Assembly: GCA_013398175.1 (NCBI GenBank)
Contig: VZRZ01007768.1
Coordinates: 745,538-809,537 of the forward strand
DNA length: 64,000 nt
Reading direction: 5' to 3'
DNA from: Climacteris rufus
Taxonomy: Eukaryota > Chordata > Aves > Passeriformes > Climacteridae
In this document: positions 49,561 through 62,060 of the stretch, piece after piece
Position numbering within the stretch: the stretch's first letter is position 1
How the letters are laid out: the number at the start of each line of letters is the position of its first letter
Notes under the pieces: generated by a model
The model's input: the letters and a program-made list of their open reading frames with translations, nothing else
What the model was told of the DNA's origin: nothing
Databases searched by the model: none
Program-made: the position numbers and the translations under genes

Positions 49561-52077
49561 TGGCACATCCACTCAGGAGTCTCTGAGAGCCCAGCTGGGG
49601 TGTTGGTGGCACTAATTCAGTGGCAACTGCCCAATTTCCAACCCAGGCAGCGCACATGACCTGCAGCCAGCTGTAACTTGCTTTGGACAGACAGGTCTCC
49701 TCACACTTGGCTGCACCACAGTCTCCACGCTCAGGACAAGCTCTTGGCAAAGCCTTTCTCACGTGTTACCTGTGCTTACAGACAGGGCTCACGTCAGCAC
49801 AAACAGCAACATAAACCCAGCAGCTCCCAGGGCTGGGTAAGGCCTCTGCTGCTCTGCTCGAGTGGCACATGGACAGGAAAGCAGAGCAGTGCTCTGACTC
49901 AGAAAGGGCTGCTGCAGCCAGACAGGGAAGGGTCAGGGAGCTGGGACAGCCAGCACTCCTCCAGAGCCTGCAGGGCACCTAGGGATGGGGACAATCCCAT
50001 GGGATTATGCTGCCTTTCTCTGGAAAGACAGAGCTATCTGCATGCCAAGCCCAGCACAGCAGCAGGCAAATTCATCCCCTACAGATGTACAGACAGCAAG
50101 CACTGCGCTCAGTGACTCGGTAGCCACCCAAAGATGAGGACTCAGCCCTGAATGCAGAAACCTAGATATTGCCTTGAAAATGAAGCAGCAATTTGCCCCC
50201 TTCTTAGGGGAGGTGTGAGCTTTGCCATGTCTGACAGCACTGTCTTCTCAGAGGGCACCTTCCTCTCATTTTTAGGGCTAAGAGACTCAGTTCTGTCCCG
50301 CTGCCTCAAATGACTGCTCCTCCTTGAAGGCTCCCTTGAGCTGGAAGACCTGGATGGTTTCACCTCCAGCCTAGAAATGCCAGGACTGAGAGTGCACCAG
50401 GTCTGACAGCTCAGCACAGAGCACAAGCACTGCAAATTAGCTCTGTGGCTTTTCAGAAGCAGGCATAAAGGGCACGTCAGGTTTTGGGTTGCTGTCAGAG
50501 GGGGAACCTTAAAGCTGGAGAAGCCTGACCAGGTTTGATTGTTGCTCTCAACACAGCACAGTCTGCTGCTCTGCACAGGTGAGAGGTGGTTATTCATTCA
50601 CCACACTTCAAATGCCGTGGGAAGGTCATTTAGCACCTGAGCACACGCACATAAATCATCTGCCACGTCGAGGAGTCTGAGGAGCTTTACAAAGCACCTC
50701 GCCTGCTCGCACAGCCTTCTTGGGGCACAGCAAAGGCACCACCAGCCTTTGACAAGAGAAGCAAAGAAAGCAATGACTGGTTTAGGCAAAGAGTTCATTC
50801 TTGGCAACCAACTTCAGCCCTGGGACACCACCTTACAGCACAGCTTTCTCCTTCAGCCTGTGGAAGCAGAGACAAAAGAAAACGAAAGTGTTATCCCAGT
50901 TAATGATCTATTTATGGCCTGTTCAAGCCATACTTGGGGGAAACCGGAGACTGACGGTAAAGAGCATGGAAAATGCAAAGTGTACCTTCAGGACAGGGTC
51001 CCCAGTGCATGTGTCTTAATGACATCCTGCTCTCAGCTTATTTGCCATTTAATTGCTAAGGCTACTCCTGCTGTATCTTTTGCATAGCAGATAATAAGGG
51101 TTGTCCGGAGAAATGAAGGTCACAGTGAGCAGCAGATCTCTCTGACACCTAAAGCCTTGGTAGATGTGAGTGGAGACAACAGAGTTAGGGGGAACTACAG
51201 CATTGCAACACTTTCCTTCATCCAATCCAGAAGTTATCTGTCAGAGCAGCCTTCCAGCTCCCTTTGCCAGGAGGGAAAAGTAGCTCTGCTAAAATGAATA
51301 ATTTTTGCAATGGCCAACTATACAGGTGTTGTTCCCATGTTGGACGGCCTTGAAACACAGTGCAAAGCCAGCACCAAGAGAAAATTGTTCTATCTCTCTA
51401 CACAATCCCAAAGGCCCACTGAAAACAGGGAATCCCCAAAAAGCCTTCTTCAGGTTTGAAATAAAGTATTCAGGAGATAGAGGAAAGGGGATATTTCCAT
51501 GCATCAAGTGCTCCCTGTTACGTGAGCCAAAGGTGACAGATAAATCTCTGTAATGGCACAGCTGCCTCCAGGGCACCCCTTTTTTTGACTAGAAAACCAG
51601 TCCTATGGGCACTGCTTTGCCAGTGGCTGAGAAGAAAATAATACAGAAGCACAGTGGAATGTCCCAGCCTTCCAGCTGGCTTATGTCAGACCAGGGCTTT
51701 TGCAGGAGAGATGAGGCATTTGTGGATTAAATCAAATCCTGACTCTCATTGCTCAAGGTAACAAAGCATCCTGATTCTGAGTGATGGTTAAGAAAGCCTC
51801 CAAAGGTCCAGCTCTCGGGCTTCTTGGGAAAACCTTGCCTTTAGGAGCTCATTTTCCCACACAATTAAAATGCTCCAGTTTTTAGATTAGGTGTCATTCC
51901 CTCTACAAATATCTGAGGGCTGAAGAGAAGGGCAGGTGAAAGTAGAACGAATCCCTCAGGCCAGTGAGGCAGCCATTAGTTCATTTCCAACCATGGCTGT
52001 GTGGCAGCAACTTTCTTGGCACAGCCACTTGCACGTGAGGAAGATCTTCTAAATGGAAAGCAAGAAGTGCTCTGATA
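49561..52077. other. Gene-free interval with one coding-like minus-strand frame
   Basis: Mixed composition. The minus-strand frame 50142-50597 has a protein-like distal half behind a plausible splice acceptor and is described separately. Frames 49678-50115 and 50749-51087 match nothing I recognise. No transposon recognised. Confidence 0.5.
50142..50370 (-). CDS. Coding-like candidate exon (unproven)
   Basis: On the minus strand, a pyrimidine-containing stretch ending in CATTTCTAG (AG at 50371-50372 on + coordinates) precedes an open segment of about 75 codons to a TGA at 50142-50144. Its predicted sequence is rich in Ser, Arg, Lys and Glu (for example SRSSSSREPSRR and SPKNERKVPSEK) and looks more protein-like than other frames here. 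Against it: no convincing splice donor, no poly(A) signal just downstream, no recognised family, and open frames of this size are expected by chance in 64 kb. If real it would be a terminal or internal exon of an unidentified gene on the minus strand. Confidence 0.15.
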
Positions 52078-52159
52078 TTTTTGGCAGTGTCAGATTTACA
52101 GTTGGACTCAGTGATCTCACATGCCTTTCCCAACCTAAATAATTCTATGATTCCATGAG
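52078..52159 (+). mobile_element. CR1 LINE 3' end, short
   Basis: TTGGCAGTGTCAGATTTACA, then GTTGGACTCAGTGATCTCAC and CCCAACCTAAATAATTCTAT ending in the octamers ATTCTATG, ATTCCATG. It is the last 80 bp of a sense-oriented CR1. Confidence 0.9.
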
Positions 52160-52321
52160 TGTAAGGCTTTGGAGTCTCCTGCTGCATCCCAGAAAACCCC
52201 AGCTCTTCCAGCTAATAAACTGGCACTTGTCCCCATAGCCAGAGAATATAAAGCAGAGCAGCAAAGTACACCCTTTCCGAGGGTAGAAAAGGCTTTCCAC
52301 ACTTCTCTTTTCCCCTCTGTT

Positions 52322-52467
52322 ATCACAGAATCACAGAATATTGTGAGTTGGAAGGGACCCACAAGGATCATGAGTCCAGCTCTTGAGTGAATGGCCCATA
52401 CATGGATCAAACCCACAAACCTGGAGTTTCCAGCACCCTGTTCTGACCAGCTGAGTCAATCTCAGCC
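52322..52467 (-). mobile_element. TguSINE1-like SINE, apparently near full length
   Basis: Read on the minus strand it begins GGCTGAGATTGACTCAGCTG, a tRNA-Ile-like 5' end. The A box TGACTCAGCTGG (52447-52458 on +) has one mismatch to the Pol III consensus, and the B box GGTTTGATCCA (52403-52413) has two. The acceptor-like GGGCCATT joins a CR1-type tail (GAGCTGGACTCATGATCC, CCTTGTGGGTCCC, CCAACTCACAATATTCTGTG) with two terminal octamers. The 146-bp length suits an almost complete element. It is a retroposon, not a tRNA gene; the anticodon region is disrupted. Confidence 0.88.
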
Positions 52468-53627
52468 ATGATCAATCCAACCCAGCATCACATTTCCATG
52501 ACTCTCATGTTTGACATTAAGCATATATCTACATATCTTCGCTGAAGAGAGCTTTTCCTTCCTGTCAGGCTGGCTGTGTACATTAGCAAAGGAAAGCTTA
52601 ACCAGGCCTGTACAGATCTTCATTTTTCTGTTACACTTGCAATATCACAAGTTTCATCACTAAACCGAAAACCAAGGCATTTCTTGTGGCATCCAAGCTG
52701 CAAATTGGAATGTCAAGTAAAATGAAGACTTATAGGGTTGTAATTCCCCAGGACAAAAGAGGGGCCGCTTCTATAAAACACTTCTGTCAGCTCCATGGAA
52801 ATCTTTCCAGCAGGCTTAGCCTCTGAAGGAGGAATTTACAAGCTGGCAATGATTAAAAGCCAGAATTGTGAAAATGGCTAGCAGGCCTTGCTTAAAGGGC
52901 TAATTTGATCCAAGTCAATAATAGCACAGCTAATGGAAAGGCAGTATGTATTCAATACATAATTTCATCTTCTCACATCAATGCAGGGACAAAACCCACC
53001 ACAATCCTGGATATTCATTATGATCACAAGTTGCAGATCTGTCACTTCACATCAGCACCTATAACCTCTCAGATTCCCTTCCAAGAAACATTCGGGGCCT
53101 GGCACAGGCCTAGCTAAGAGCACAAAAATGGGGAGAAATCCAAAACGAATGACCAGATTCCATCTTCCTTATATCCAGGTCCATTTTCAGCACTGAATGA
53201 AGGAGTAGAATCTGGCCTGGGGAGCCTCAAAGGTACCATGAGCCAAGGCAGAAGAATCTGCACTGACTCTACCCACCGCAAATTTCCTTCTCATGCGACT
53301 CCAGTCATGCAGTGTTCCCCAAATAGAAATTCATACCTTTTCACCTTCAGAGCTGGCCTATTTTTGTTCTCTGGTTTTCAAAAACAAGTTTCCCTTCATC
53401 CCAGGAAGCAGCCATGCTATAAATATCTCCATTTTCCTAAGTCCTAAGGTTTCTTGCAGAAGCATGCGGCTCCTCGTCCAACCGTGGCAAGCCTGGCTGG
53501 GTTCTGCAATGCCTCTACTTAAGTCCTTGCGCTGCTGTGGCTGCAGAGAAGGAATGGAGACATGGGCAGCACCAGGAGTGTTCCTGTAGCCTTGGTGGTC
53601 TAGACAGCAGCAAGACAAGATGAGGAT
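52468..53627. other. Gene-free interval
   Basis: Unique AT-rich sequence. The 98-codon + frame 53293-53589 and 86-codon - frame 53358-53618 are mutual shadows without recognisable domains. Confidence 0.6.
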
Positions 53628-54160
53628 AATGTCTTCTACTCAGCACTGACGAGGCTGCACTGGGAGTCTTGGATTCAGTTCTGGGCCCCTCGCTACAGGA
53701 AAGACATTGAGGTGCTGGAGCATGTCCAGAGAAGCAACACAGAGTTGGGGAAGGGTCTGGAGCACAGGGATGATGATGAGGGAGCTAGCAGGGCTCAGCC
53801 TGGAAGAAAAGAGGTTCAGGGGCAACCATGTTCCTCTCAACAACTCCCTGACACGAGGTTGTAGCAAAGTGGGGATCCTTTTCTTCTCCTAAGGAGCAAG
53901 TGACAGACAAGAGAGAATGGCCTCAAGGAAGGCCAGGAGAGATTTAAAATGTATATTAGGACAATTTTCTTCATTGAAAAGGTGGTTAAGCATTGGAACA
54001 AGTTGCCCAGGAAAGTGGTGGAGTCACCATCCCTGGAAGTGTTCAAAAAACGTGTGGATGTGCTGCTTAGGGACATGGTTAATGGTGGACTTGGCAGTAT
54101 TAGGGTAATGGTTGGACCCAATAAACTTAGGGGTTTTTTCAAGCTTAATGATTCTATGAA
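53628..54160 (+). pseudogene. Longest CR1 copy: ORF2 C-terminus plus 3' end
   Basis: The sense strand encodes, in three different frames, the end of CR1 ORF2 after the reverse transcriptase. First comes FWAPRYRKDIEVLEHVQR (about 53682-53735), then SLEEKRFRGNHVPL and GCSKVGILFFS (about 53800-53890), then VVKHWNKLPRKVVESPSLEV (about 53979-54038) and FKKRVDVLLRDMV. At least two frameshifts separate these pieces. It ends with the 3' region and a tail octamer ATTCTATG (54151-54158). The reverse transcriptase and endonuclease domains are absent, so it cannot be active. Length of about 530 bp makes it the most complete CR1 here. Confidence 0.95.
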
Positions 54161-57100
54161 CTTTGATATATCAGCTCATTCAGGAGGAGGGCTTAGTGGT
54201 AAAAAGTGCAGCAACTCTTCAGTGTTTTCAACTGTGTTTTACATTCAGCCCTCCAAAAAACAAGACACCAGTTTTCTTAAGTACCATGAACTGATGGAAA
54301 CAGTAAGACTTGTGTAAGGAGAGAGAGAGCCTGAAGGGATAATGTGTCTTGCCCAGGGAATCAGCAGCAAGACCAGGATCCTAGCAGAGGGCTCCTGACA
54401 CCCTGCAGCAGTCTACACTTCTTGCCTGAAAAGGAGCTTATTAAAAAAATTAGGGAGATGAACTAACTGCTGTATGGCACCTCCACACTCTGAGACGCAC
54501 TGCTAGTGCTATGTCAGGGGATTTCTAAATTGCCTCCTTGTTTTGAACAGTTTTCACATGAATCCCAGAGGTGTCCATGGGCCAGGCCTGCCGAGAGGGA
54601 TACAGAGCAGAGCAGAAGTTCAGGGTGGCCGAGGGTATTTGGCACAACCAAGTCAGTAACGAGAAACTTTTATAAGGAACATTAGCCGTCCATCCTTGAG
54701 ATATAAAGATTGAGGGGGCATTTCATGCCCCACTTATTTCTCCCGAGAAAAATGTTTCCACCAGAAAACCCCTTTAGAAGCATCAAACCCTCCCACCAAC
54801 AACTCAGCATGAGCGGCAGTGGCAGAGCCTGTGACTCAGTGACAGCGCCAGAGACCTTGAAATCAGCTGCTGAATTAAATGGACTGTGTAGAAACACCAG
54901 ATTTGGGTAATCCCAAGAAATATAAGCTCTGTGACTAAAAAAAGATGTTCTCAGACTGTTAAATATTTAGCTGCCAGCTGGGGTTACTATGGAGAGAGGT
55001 GGCTCTGTTGGTAAGGAACACTGAGGGCACAATTTAAAGAGCCTGTAAGGAAGAAAAGCAGCTGGGACAAAAATACATGTAAGATGGACAGTGACAAGGT
55101 CAACACCTTGCAGGCTCTTCATTTGATGAACATGGTGGTACCTCCTTTGCCTTACATTTTCTGGATCCTGTGAACAGCACGAACTCAGCTGTCAAAAGGA
55201 GAAGAAGAAATACTGAGAGTGGAAAAAAGATATTTTGTGAGTCAGCTATAAAGGAATATGGGGAGAGAGAGGAGAGTCAGGTGTCCCTGGAACCTCCCTT
55301 GGCCTCATTTACTTCTTATCTACAAGGGTGAAAACATAAGCAAGGAGAGCCAAGTTTCCTCAGCTGTCCAGAAGTGACACGGGTGAAGGGCAAGCACAGT
55401 GCAGTGAATGTGGCCAGATAAGAGCTGCGCAGAGAGGCAGATAAGGGTGACATTTCTTATCCAGTTATCAAAAAGTCTGGGAGTTTGACAGCCATGCCAC
55501 GTTTGATGTTAAAGGAGGGGACTCCCCACATCCCCTCTGCACTGGCTGCTCGCCAGTTGTTCATAATCCTGTTCAGCCTGGGAGGAATACTGCTGCCTTT
55601 GGAGGGGCAAAATATTTTCCTCTGCTAAACAAATACCTAAAATTAAAATTAAAAAATAAAAAAGCTCATACAAGCTGCTTCCAGAGCTGATTTAACTGTT
55701 GAGCAAGCTTGAAAGGCAAGTGGTGCCCTACACACGCCTAATCCATGAGCTCACCTAAGAAGCATCCCTTTGTTAGACCAATAACTACAGCCTGAGTAGG
55801 GAGAGGACACACACCTCGGCCTTGACAGCACAGTTTTGTAGGAGTAATTTGTTGATCTCACAGCATGAAGCTGAGTTACTGAGGGTGTAGGAGGAATAAA
55901 TGTTCTGCAGGCGCAGCCCAGCTCCGTCAGTTCTAATCAGTAATGGGCGGTTGCAGGCTCTCACCCCTGCTTTTCCTTCCTCATTGAAAACAGAAAAAAC
56001 CTAAGCTGCTCTCGTTGACTGACAGCCGTGGAAAATAAAACCGGTTGTTTTGGCCACACAAACAGCGTGAGAATCGTCGGTGACTCAGCTCCTCTCACCT
56101 TCCCCACTGCGGGTTTGGCATCGCCGCAGGCCAGAGGAACAAAGGGGGCTCAGGGCTGTGGTGCACCCTGAGATGGACACAGAGCTGCTCACAGGAGTCC
56201 TGGAGTTGTGCTCTTTGGTGCTGTTTCCTCCCCTGAATGTCCCTGTGTGTTGGGGGCACCCTGCAGCTGCCTCTGGTGCCCCCCAAACGCACACTTGAGG
56301 GGACAGTGGTGGGGCAACCTGCTGTATTTGTGTCTGTGCTGTTCCCCGTGACAAAAGCTTCATCAGGCATGGGTGGGAGGGCTCCATATGAAGCCAAGAG
56401 AAAGGTTGGAGGCAATACTCAAAATCAGTAGTCTTGGCTCATGCTTACAGTGGGAAATGTTGCACACGTGCTGCTGCATCACAGGGCCATGAATCTCCTC
56501 TAGGGATGCTCAAGAGGAAAAACAGGGACTGAAACCTCTCCAGTTCAGATTTAAATTTTGCCTCTGTAAACGTGGAGCATCCACCAGGCTCCAGTTCTTC
56601 CAAGAACATTTAGGAAAGGGCCAAAACTTTGCTGCTTGCCAGGACAAAGGACATTTACCTTCTTTCTAAAAATGTCAGACTCATTTATGAAGAGTGGAAT
56701 GAGGAACAACAGCCACAGGCAGACAGAAATGACTGGGAAGTGCCCAGGCAAGACGTGAATTCCAGTGACAAACACGAGCTTCTCAGCTTAAATGCTTCCC
56801 ACTTAGGAACTGATTTGGTCCAACAGTTCCTCATGGTTTGTACAGACACGAAAGACCTGTGTTCAGTAATATAGCAATATGGTTTTCCTATAACAGGGAA
56901 AAGGTCCATTAATCTTGGCATATTAATAAATGGGCATCTATTAGCAACAAATAGGCTGGAAATCAGATTTCACATGCAAGGAGGTGATGCTCAGAGCAGC
57001 TTTCTGATGCCAGAAATAGAGGTCAGGAGTGGAAAAAAAAATAAAATCTGACTGACTTCCAGGGGGATTTTGATAGTAAGGGAAAATCACAGGGAATGAG

Positions 57101-58045
57101 CATGCCCCAGGAGGAGAGAGCACCTCAGTCGGAGTCCAGACAGGTTCTGCAGCGAGGCCCAGAGCTCTCAATGCTGCTGCAAAGGCCCATGCCAAGGGGA
57201 AATCCCTGGGACAGCAGGGTCAGCTGTGGCCAGGGAGGGGCTGTCAGACTGGTTTGTTGCCCACTGTGGGTTGGCTGGGGGAGCCCTGAGCTGTGTGTGT
57301 GTGCTGCATGGCTGAGATCCCATGGATCCTGTCCTGCCAAGGGGGCAGTGCCAGAGCAGGAGCCACAGCTGCAGCACTGGCATCTCTGTCCAGACACACA
57401 TGACAACTGGGATGCTGCCAGCACTGCACATTGTTCAGGGAAAATGCAAGGAAAACAGACTTACGAGGCAAAGCAGCAATCAGGTGAGGTTCCACTGGGT
57501 GTTTGGCTGCCATCCGGGAGACAAAAGCACTGTAAGCACATCTCAGTTTGTCTGCTGCACAGAGCTGCATAGAAATAGGTGCAAGAGCACACCCCACGGA
57601 GCCTCAGGTCCTAAGATCTGTAAGGAAATGTCTTCCCAGTGCAGGGCACGGCTGCAGAGCTGCAGAAGCCCTGCCATGGACAGAGCAAGGCTGGAGAAGC
57701 TCTGCACCAGCACCTCAGTTCACTTGGTTTGTGTCCCGTGTGGGTGAGGACTGGATACTCCGGTCCTTGTCAGACCTGTGGAACTCATTCCTCAGCCCTC
57801 AATATAAATAATGCCCTCAGAGTTTAGCAGGATGGAAAGAGGTCACTTTTGATCATGCAGGCTTGGTGACTACCTGTGTATGCTGCAGCGTGGTGGGCAG
57901 GACAGTCACTGGACGTCCAAGCTGTCCCTCAAAGAAAAGACACAGCTAAACACAGGCCTGCTCAGGAAATAATACGTGAAACTTGAGTTGGACCTCCTCC
58001 CAACTTTGTGAGTAACTGCTAAGCTTTGATGTACAGAACTAGTGC
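54161..58045. other. Gene-free interval, CpG-retaining spots
   Basis: Unique sequence. 57.1-57.75 kb is GC-richer with several chance frames (57096-57572, 57322-57747). A possible regulatory block at 55900-56095 is listed separately. Nothing gene-like recognised. Confidence 0.55.
55900..56095. promoter_or_regulatory. Candidate regulatory element with GRHL and AP-1 motifs (weak)
   Basis: A block with several retained CpGs contains the perfect palindrome AACCGGTT at 56039-56046, the consensus site of Grainyhead-like factors, and TGACTCA at 56081-56087, the AP-1 consensus. Both are epithelial enhancer hallmarks. Single matches of this length occur by chance at this scale, so only co-occurrence plus CpG retention is suggestive. 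Confidence 0.2.
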
Positions 58046-58080
58046 AATTTAGGTTGGAAGGACCTCGGGAGGTCCCTGGT
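58046..58080 (-). mobile_element. CR1 3'-end scrap
   Basis: TTTAGGTTGGAAGGACCTCG and GGAGGTCCCTGGTT match the antisense 3' end of the CR1 subfamily also seen at 33641-33712. Very short, so weakly supported. Confidence 0.45.
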
Positions 58081-59269
58081 TAGTGGTAACATAGCTAACA
58101 TTGACTTTAGTTCAGGTGAATCACCAGCAAGAAATTCTGAATTCACAGGCAGCTTCTGTTTGACCAATCCTCTGCTTGGTGGCAAATAACACATCCAGCA
58201 CAGGAAAAGTCAAACAACAATCCTGGCTCTCACCAGGGGCTGGGATTTGCCATTCAGTGCTCTGCTCCCCTTGGACACAGCCCCATTGTCTGGGTGAAAG
58301 AGCTTTGGCTCGCAGGGAAAGGAAGAGGTTAACAAACCCCTTAGCAAAGGAGGCACCTCAGAAAAAGCTGGACTGCTACTTTCTAGGATCTACAACCCCT
58401 AGCCAAGGGACTCAGCTTGCTGGGAATCAGTCCCAGAGCTCCACGGTAGCCCAGACAGTGTGACTGAGTGCTGGCATGATGCCTGTCAGACTGTGAGAGA
58501 ATTTCTAATCCTGTTTTCAGGGTTTGTTTTTTTCTGATTTGGTTGGTCAGTTTGGTACTTTTTTCTTCCTTGAGGGCTATTAGTTATTTTTATAGCATTT
58601 TTTTCAAGCACAACAGGAATTGTCTAATAGGAGTTGTTTATAAAAAAGGCTGAAGAGCTTTATGAGAGACATCAGGAAATTCTGCAGAACAGTTATGAAA
58701 GTCACAAATTCCAGAAAATTTAAATCCTGCTGGTATTATGGATGAAATCCCATTAACATTGCTATATGCATGTGGTTTTGCAGACCTACCTTTTGTCCAG
58801 AAAAATATCCCCCACCTGCATTATCTAAAGTGCTGCTGAGACACCTTGATAACCCCATCTGCAACAGTTCCCTCAGCAAGAAACAGGTTACAGTCTCAAA
58901 CTCCCCAGGAATTAGGCTGTCTCTGCCCAACAACAGCAGCACACATTGGTTGTAAGGACAATATTATTATATTTTCAGAAAGGAATACATAGTCCAACAA
59001 ATGTTTCTGGACACGGAAGCAATCTTTACACAACCTGCACTCGAATTTACTTCAGTGTGATGGTGACCAAAGGCTGGGTATGGCCCCTGCTTCACTCACA
59101 GAGCACACAGTGATGCTCAGTGCCACCCAGCAGTGATGCCAAGAGCTGAGGCTTGGCCAGCCCAACAAGCAGGGCTGGAAGGGCCCACCAGCTCCACAGC
59201 CCAGCCCTGCTGCCTCCCCTGTTCATTTCATCCAGCAATGCAGCAAATTTGCCATGTGAGCACCTTCTG

Positions 59270-59640
59270 GGTTGCTTTTGTTCTTCTTTGCTAAATTTTA
59301 AAGCAGAACCGCCGGATTGCCTTGCAAAATGAACTTGTAAGAATGCACATTTTTCTTGGGTTTATTAAAACCATTCATGCACAGACTTAATATGGTCTGA
59401 GAGTGGAAGAGCTGCAAGTTCTGACACCGGTGTGTGACTGCTTTATGATATAGTCATTTGGGAATGCCTAATAAACAATTGCTTTTAATTTTAAACATCT
59501 GTATCTATAACAATAAGAGCAGCTGACGTGGCCCTGCATCAGTCCCGGGCTCTGGCTTTAGTAAGGACCGGCAGCAGCCTGAAAGCGATCTCCTCTGGCC
59601 CTGCTGCTTCTCATGCTGTAATTCTAGCCCTCTGCGGCTT
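59270..59640. promoter_or_regulatory. Candidate conserved non-coding element (weak)
   Basis: AT-rich sequence with FOX/homeodomain-like words (ATAAACAATTG near 59470) next to retained CpGs and a CRE/ATF-like TGACGTGG at 59524-59531. The mixture resembles developmental enhancers. There is no alignment to support conservation. Confidence 0.2.
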
Positions 59641-61859
59641 GTCCTGGCTGAATTCCCCCTGAAACTCGATCTTTCAACGGATCAAAGGAGCAAAATGAGA
59701 AACAAGAAACTTTTGCAGTGAAATTTCAGCCACGGTAGCCCCGTCTGCAGTTTAAGGGCTGCTCCTACCCTCATGTCCTCGTCCTGCTGGCACAGTTTGT
59801 CACAGGACACTCCTGTTTGGAGAGGGGCAACCTTGTCCCTAATCACACAGGGAGTTTTACAACCAAAGTTCTGCTGAAATGGGCTGATTCTGCTGATAAA
59901 GCGACCTGCTGAGGTAAACCAGTATAATCCCAAAATTTGACAAAGAACTCAGGAGATTAATATCACCAGCGGAGTGAATCAAAACATTCTTTACAATTTG
60001 TCTGCTGTATGGTATAGGGGGACTCTGCCCCCCTGCAAGGTGACGGTGACAGCAGGGCCCTGGGGCAGGAGGGGGCTGGCACCAAACGCACATCCCATCA
60101 GCTGCATTTGCACAGCCTTCAGCAGGGTGTCGGTAGCAGTCACTTAGGGAAAATCCTTCCCTCCATGGGTATTTCTGCAGGGTGTGCAGGGCAATGTGGG
60201 TTCCTAAAACCTGCCAGATAGGTACAGCCAGCTCAGGGACCCGGCTTGGACTCCTTTAAGGGACTGTGGACACTCTTTCCTTGTGATCACATGGAAGAAA
60301 TATGTCTGGCTTATTCATTTGCCTAGTCTGGGAGATGTAAAATTTCAGAGGTTTGTGTTTCAAACACATGCTTAAGCTAAGCAGAGTAAAAAGTGGCTAA
60401 AACCAATGTGTCCGAGAACGTATTGCCACTACTACAGCAATGTCAGTCTAAGAGTGCAAGTGAAGCATCCTGACATCCTTAGCTCCCTCCCTGGCATGAT
60501 GAAGAATTAAGAGCAATCTTAGATGAAAAAATGTGCAGAGCAACGGCTTCTTATTAAACCCAAAGGTAGCGCTGGAAAAGACTGAGAATCCCTCAGGCAT
60601 CAAAGCCCTTCCTCCAGTCTGAAATCTTCCCAGCCGAATATGGACTGAGAAGTTGCTCTGAATTTCACACGACAGTGTTAAATCTGAGCCCACCCAAGAG
60701 GAGAGGCCACCGGTGTGTGGGAGCCAGGCAGGCTGTTAGCAAAGAGCTCAGGCATTAGGCACACCTTCGCTAAATTCCTGGTTGCAAGGTAATTACTGCA
60801 ATTTGCTTTCCTTGTCACACTGTACTGGTATATGTGTGTCTCTGTGTGTCTTTTGGCAGCCTTTCATTCCAGTTAATCCTTGGGAGTGAAATGCAGCAAT
60901 CACCACTAATGCAAAGTGTTGTTACCATCGAGAAGGAATGAGCCCGTTTCTGTCCCAAGCTGAAGGGCGCCTTTGGGAACACTTCCAAAAAGAGCAAACA
61001 CAGGAGTGGTACAACTTCCTGCCCATCACCTCCCCCTGGGAAGGCGGGGTGGTTGGTACCAGGCTGTTTGGACACGACCTCTCTCCCATCCCCTTTCCTC
61101 AGTCCTTCAGATGTCAACAGTTCAGTGTCCCTCCAAGCTGAGTGTCAGAGAAACTGGAAATTAACTGTGAGTGCTTTGAGAAAGTAGTATTGGGGAATTT
61201 GGAGTTTCTTTCAGATGCTCATGAGGGTAAGGTTGGTTTAAACCCATCACAAAGATTATATATATCTTTGCCTCTCTGACACTGATATTGTTACACCTGC
61301 ACCCCAGGCAGTGTCATTCCTCAAACTTTTCCAAGCCGATGAGGTTGAAAATAGAAAGTGCGCAAATACTCCTACAAGAACCTTGAATGCAAAAGCCTGG
61401 ATTTTCTTCTTTTTATACTTTCACACAGATAGCGTGACTACATCTAGCTGTGCACCTTCCTTATAAAAACCCCTGCTCTGAAACCCTCTCTGTTTTCAGG
61501 GGAGGAGAAAGCTGTCTGTCACCAGCAAGGGTCAGGCTGTGGCCATCAGACCCCAGAGAATCCAGCAAAGCGGGACCCCATTCTGCAGTCCCGACTTGTG
61601 CTGCTGCTCTCAGAGGGAAAACCCCACAGAGCAAGGGCTCGAACCTCGTTGTATAAAAACCCCACTGCACAAAACAGCAGCACAGAAAAGGCTCCTCCAG
61701 AGCAGAGCCTCCCTTCCAGCACCCCAAGCCCTGGGGGCTCCCACCGCTACCACCCTCCCCTCCCTGCAGCCGGGAGGGAAGGGACATTCGCATGTAAATG
61801 AGGACGATTTCCCACCAGGAAACCCACTTTGTTTCCAAATTCCTATCTCCAGCCCTGCC

Positions 61860-62060
61860 ACAGTAAGCTTTGAATGCAGAAGAGGATGAATGACCTAAAA
61901 GGAAAGGAACTAAGCATTTAGCACAAAATCCCACCCACCGGTCGCCTTTACTGGAAAGCAGGATTTCGCAACACAGACAAAGCCCACACAGACTGGCAAA
62001 TGAGGAGGGAAATGTTCTCGGACAGTTAGTTGAGCGGTCTAATGTTCTTACTCTGCAGCT
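61860..62060. promoter_or_regulatory. Candidate conserved non-coding element (weak)
   Basis: Block with CpGs kept at several places (for example ACCGGTCGCC near 61938, TTTCGCA near 61966, CTCGGACAG near 62018, GAGCGGTC near 62032) in otherwise CpG-poor DNA. No motif cluster stands out. Confidence 0.15.

Noticed and set aside
53949..54317. 122-codon + frame as a gene
   Set aside because: Its first half is CR1 ORF2 C-terminus and the rest is read-through into flanking DNA.
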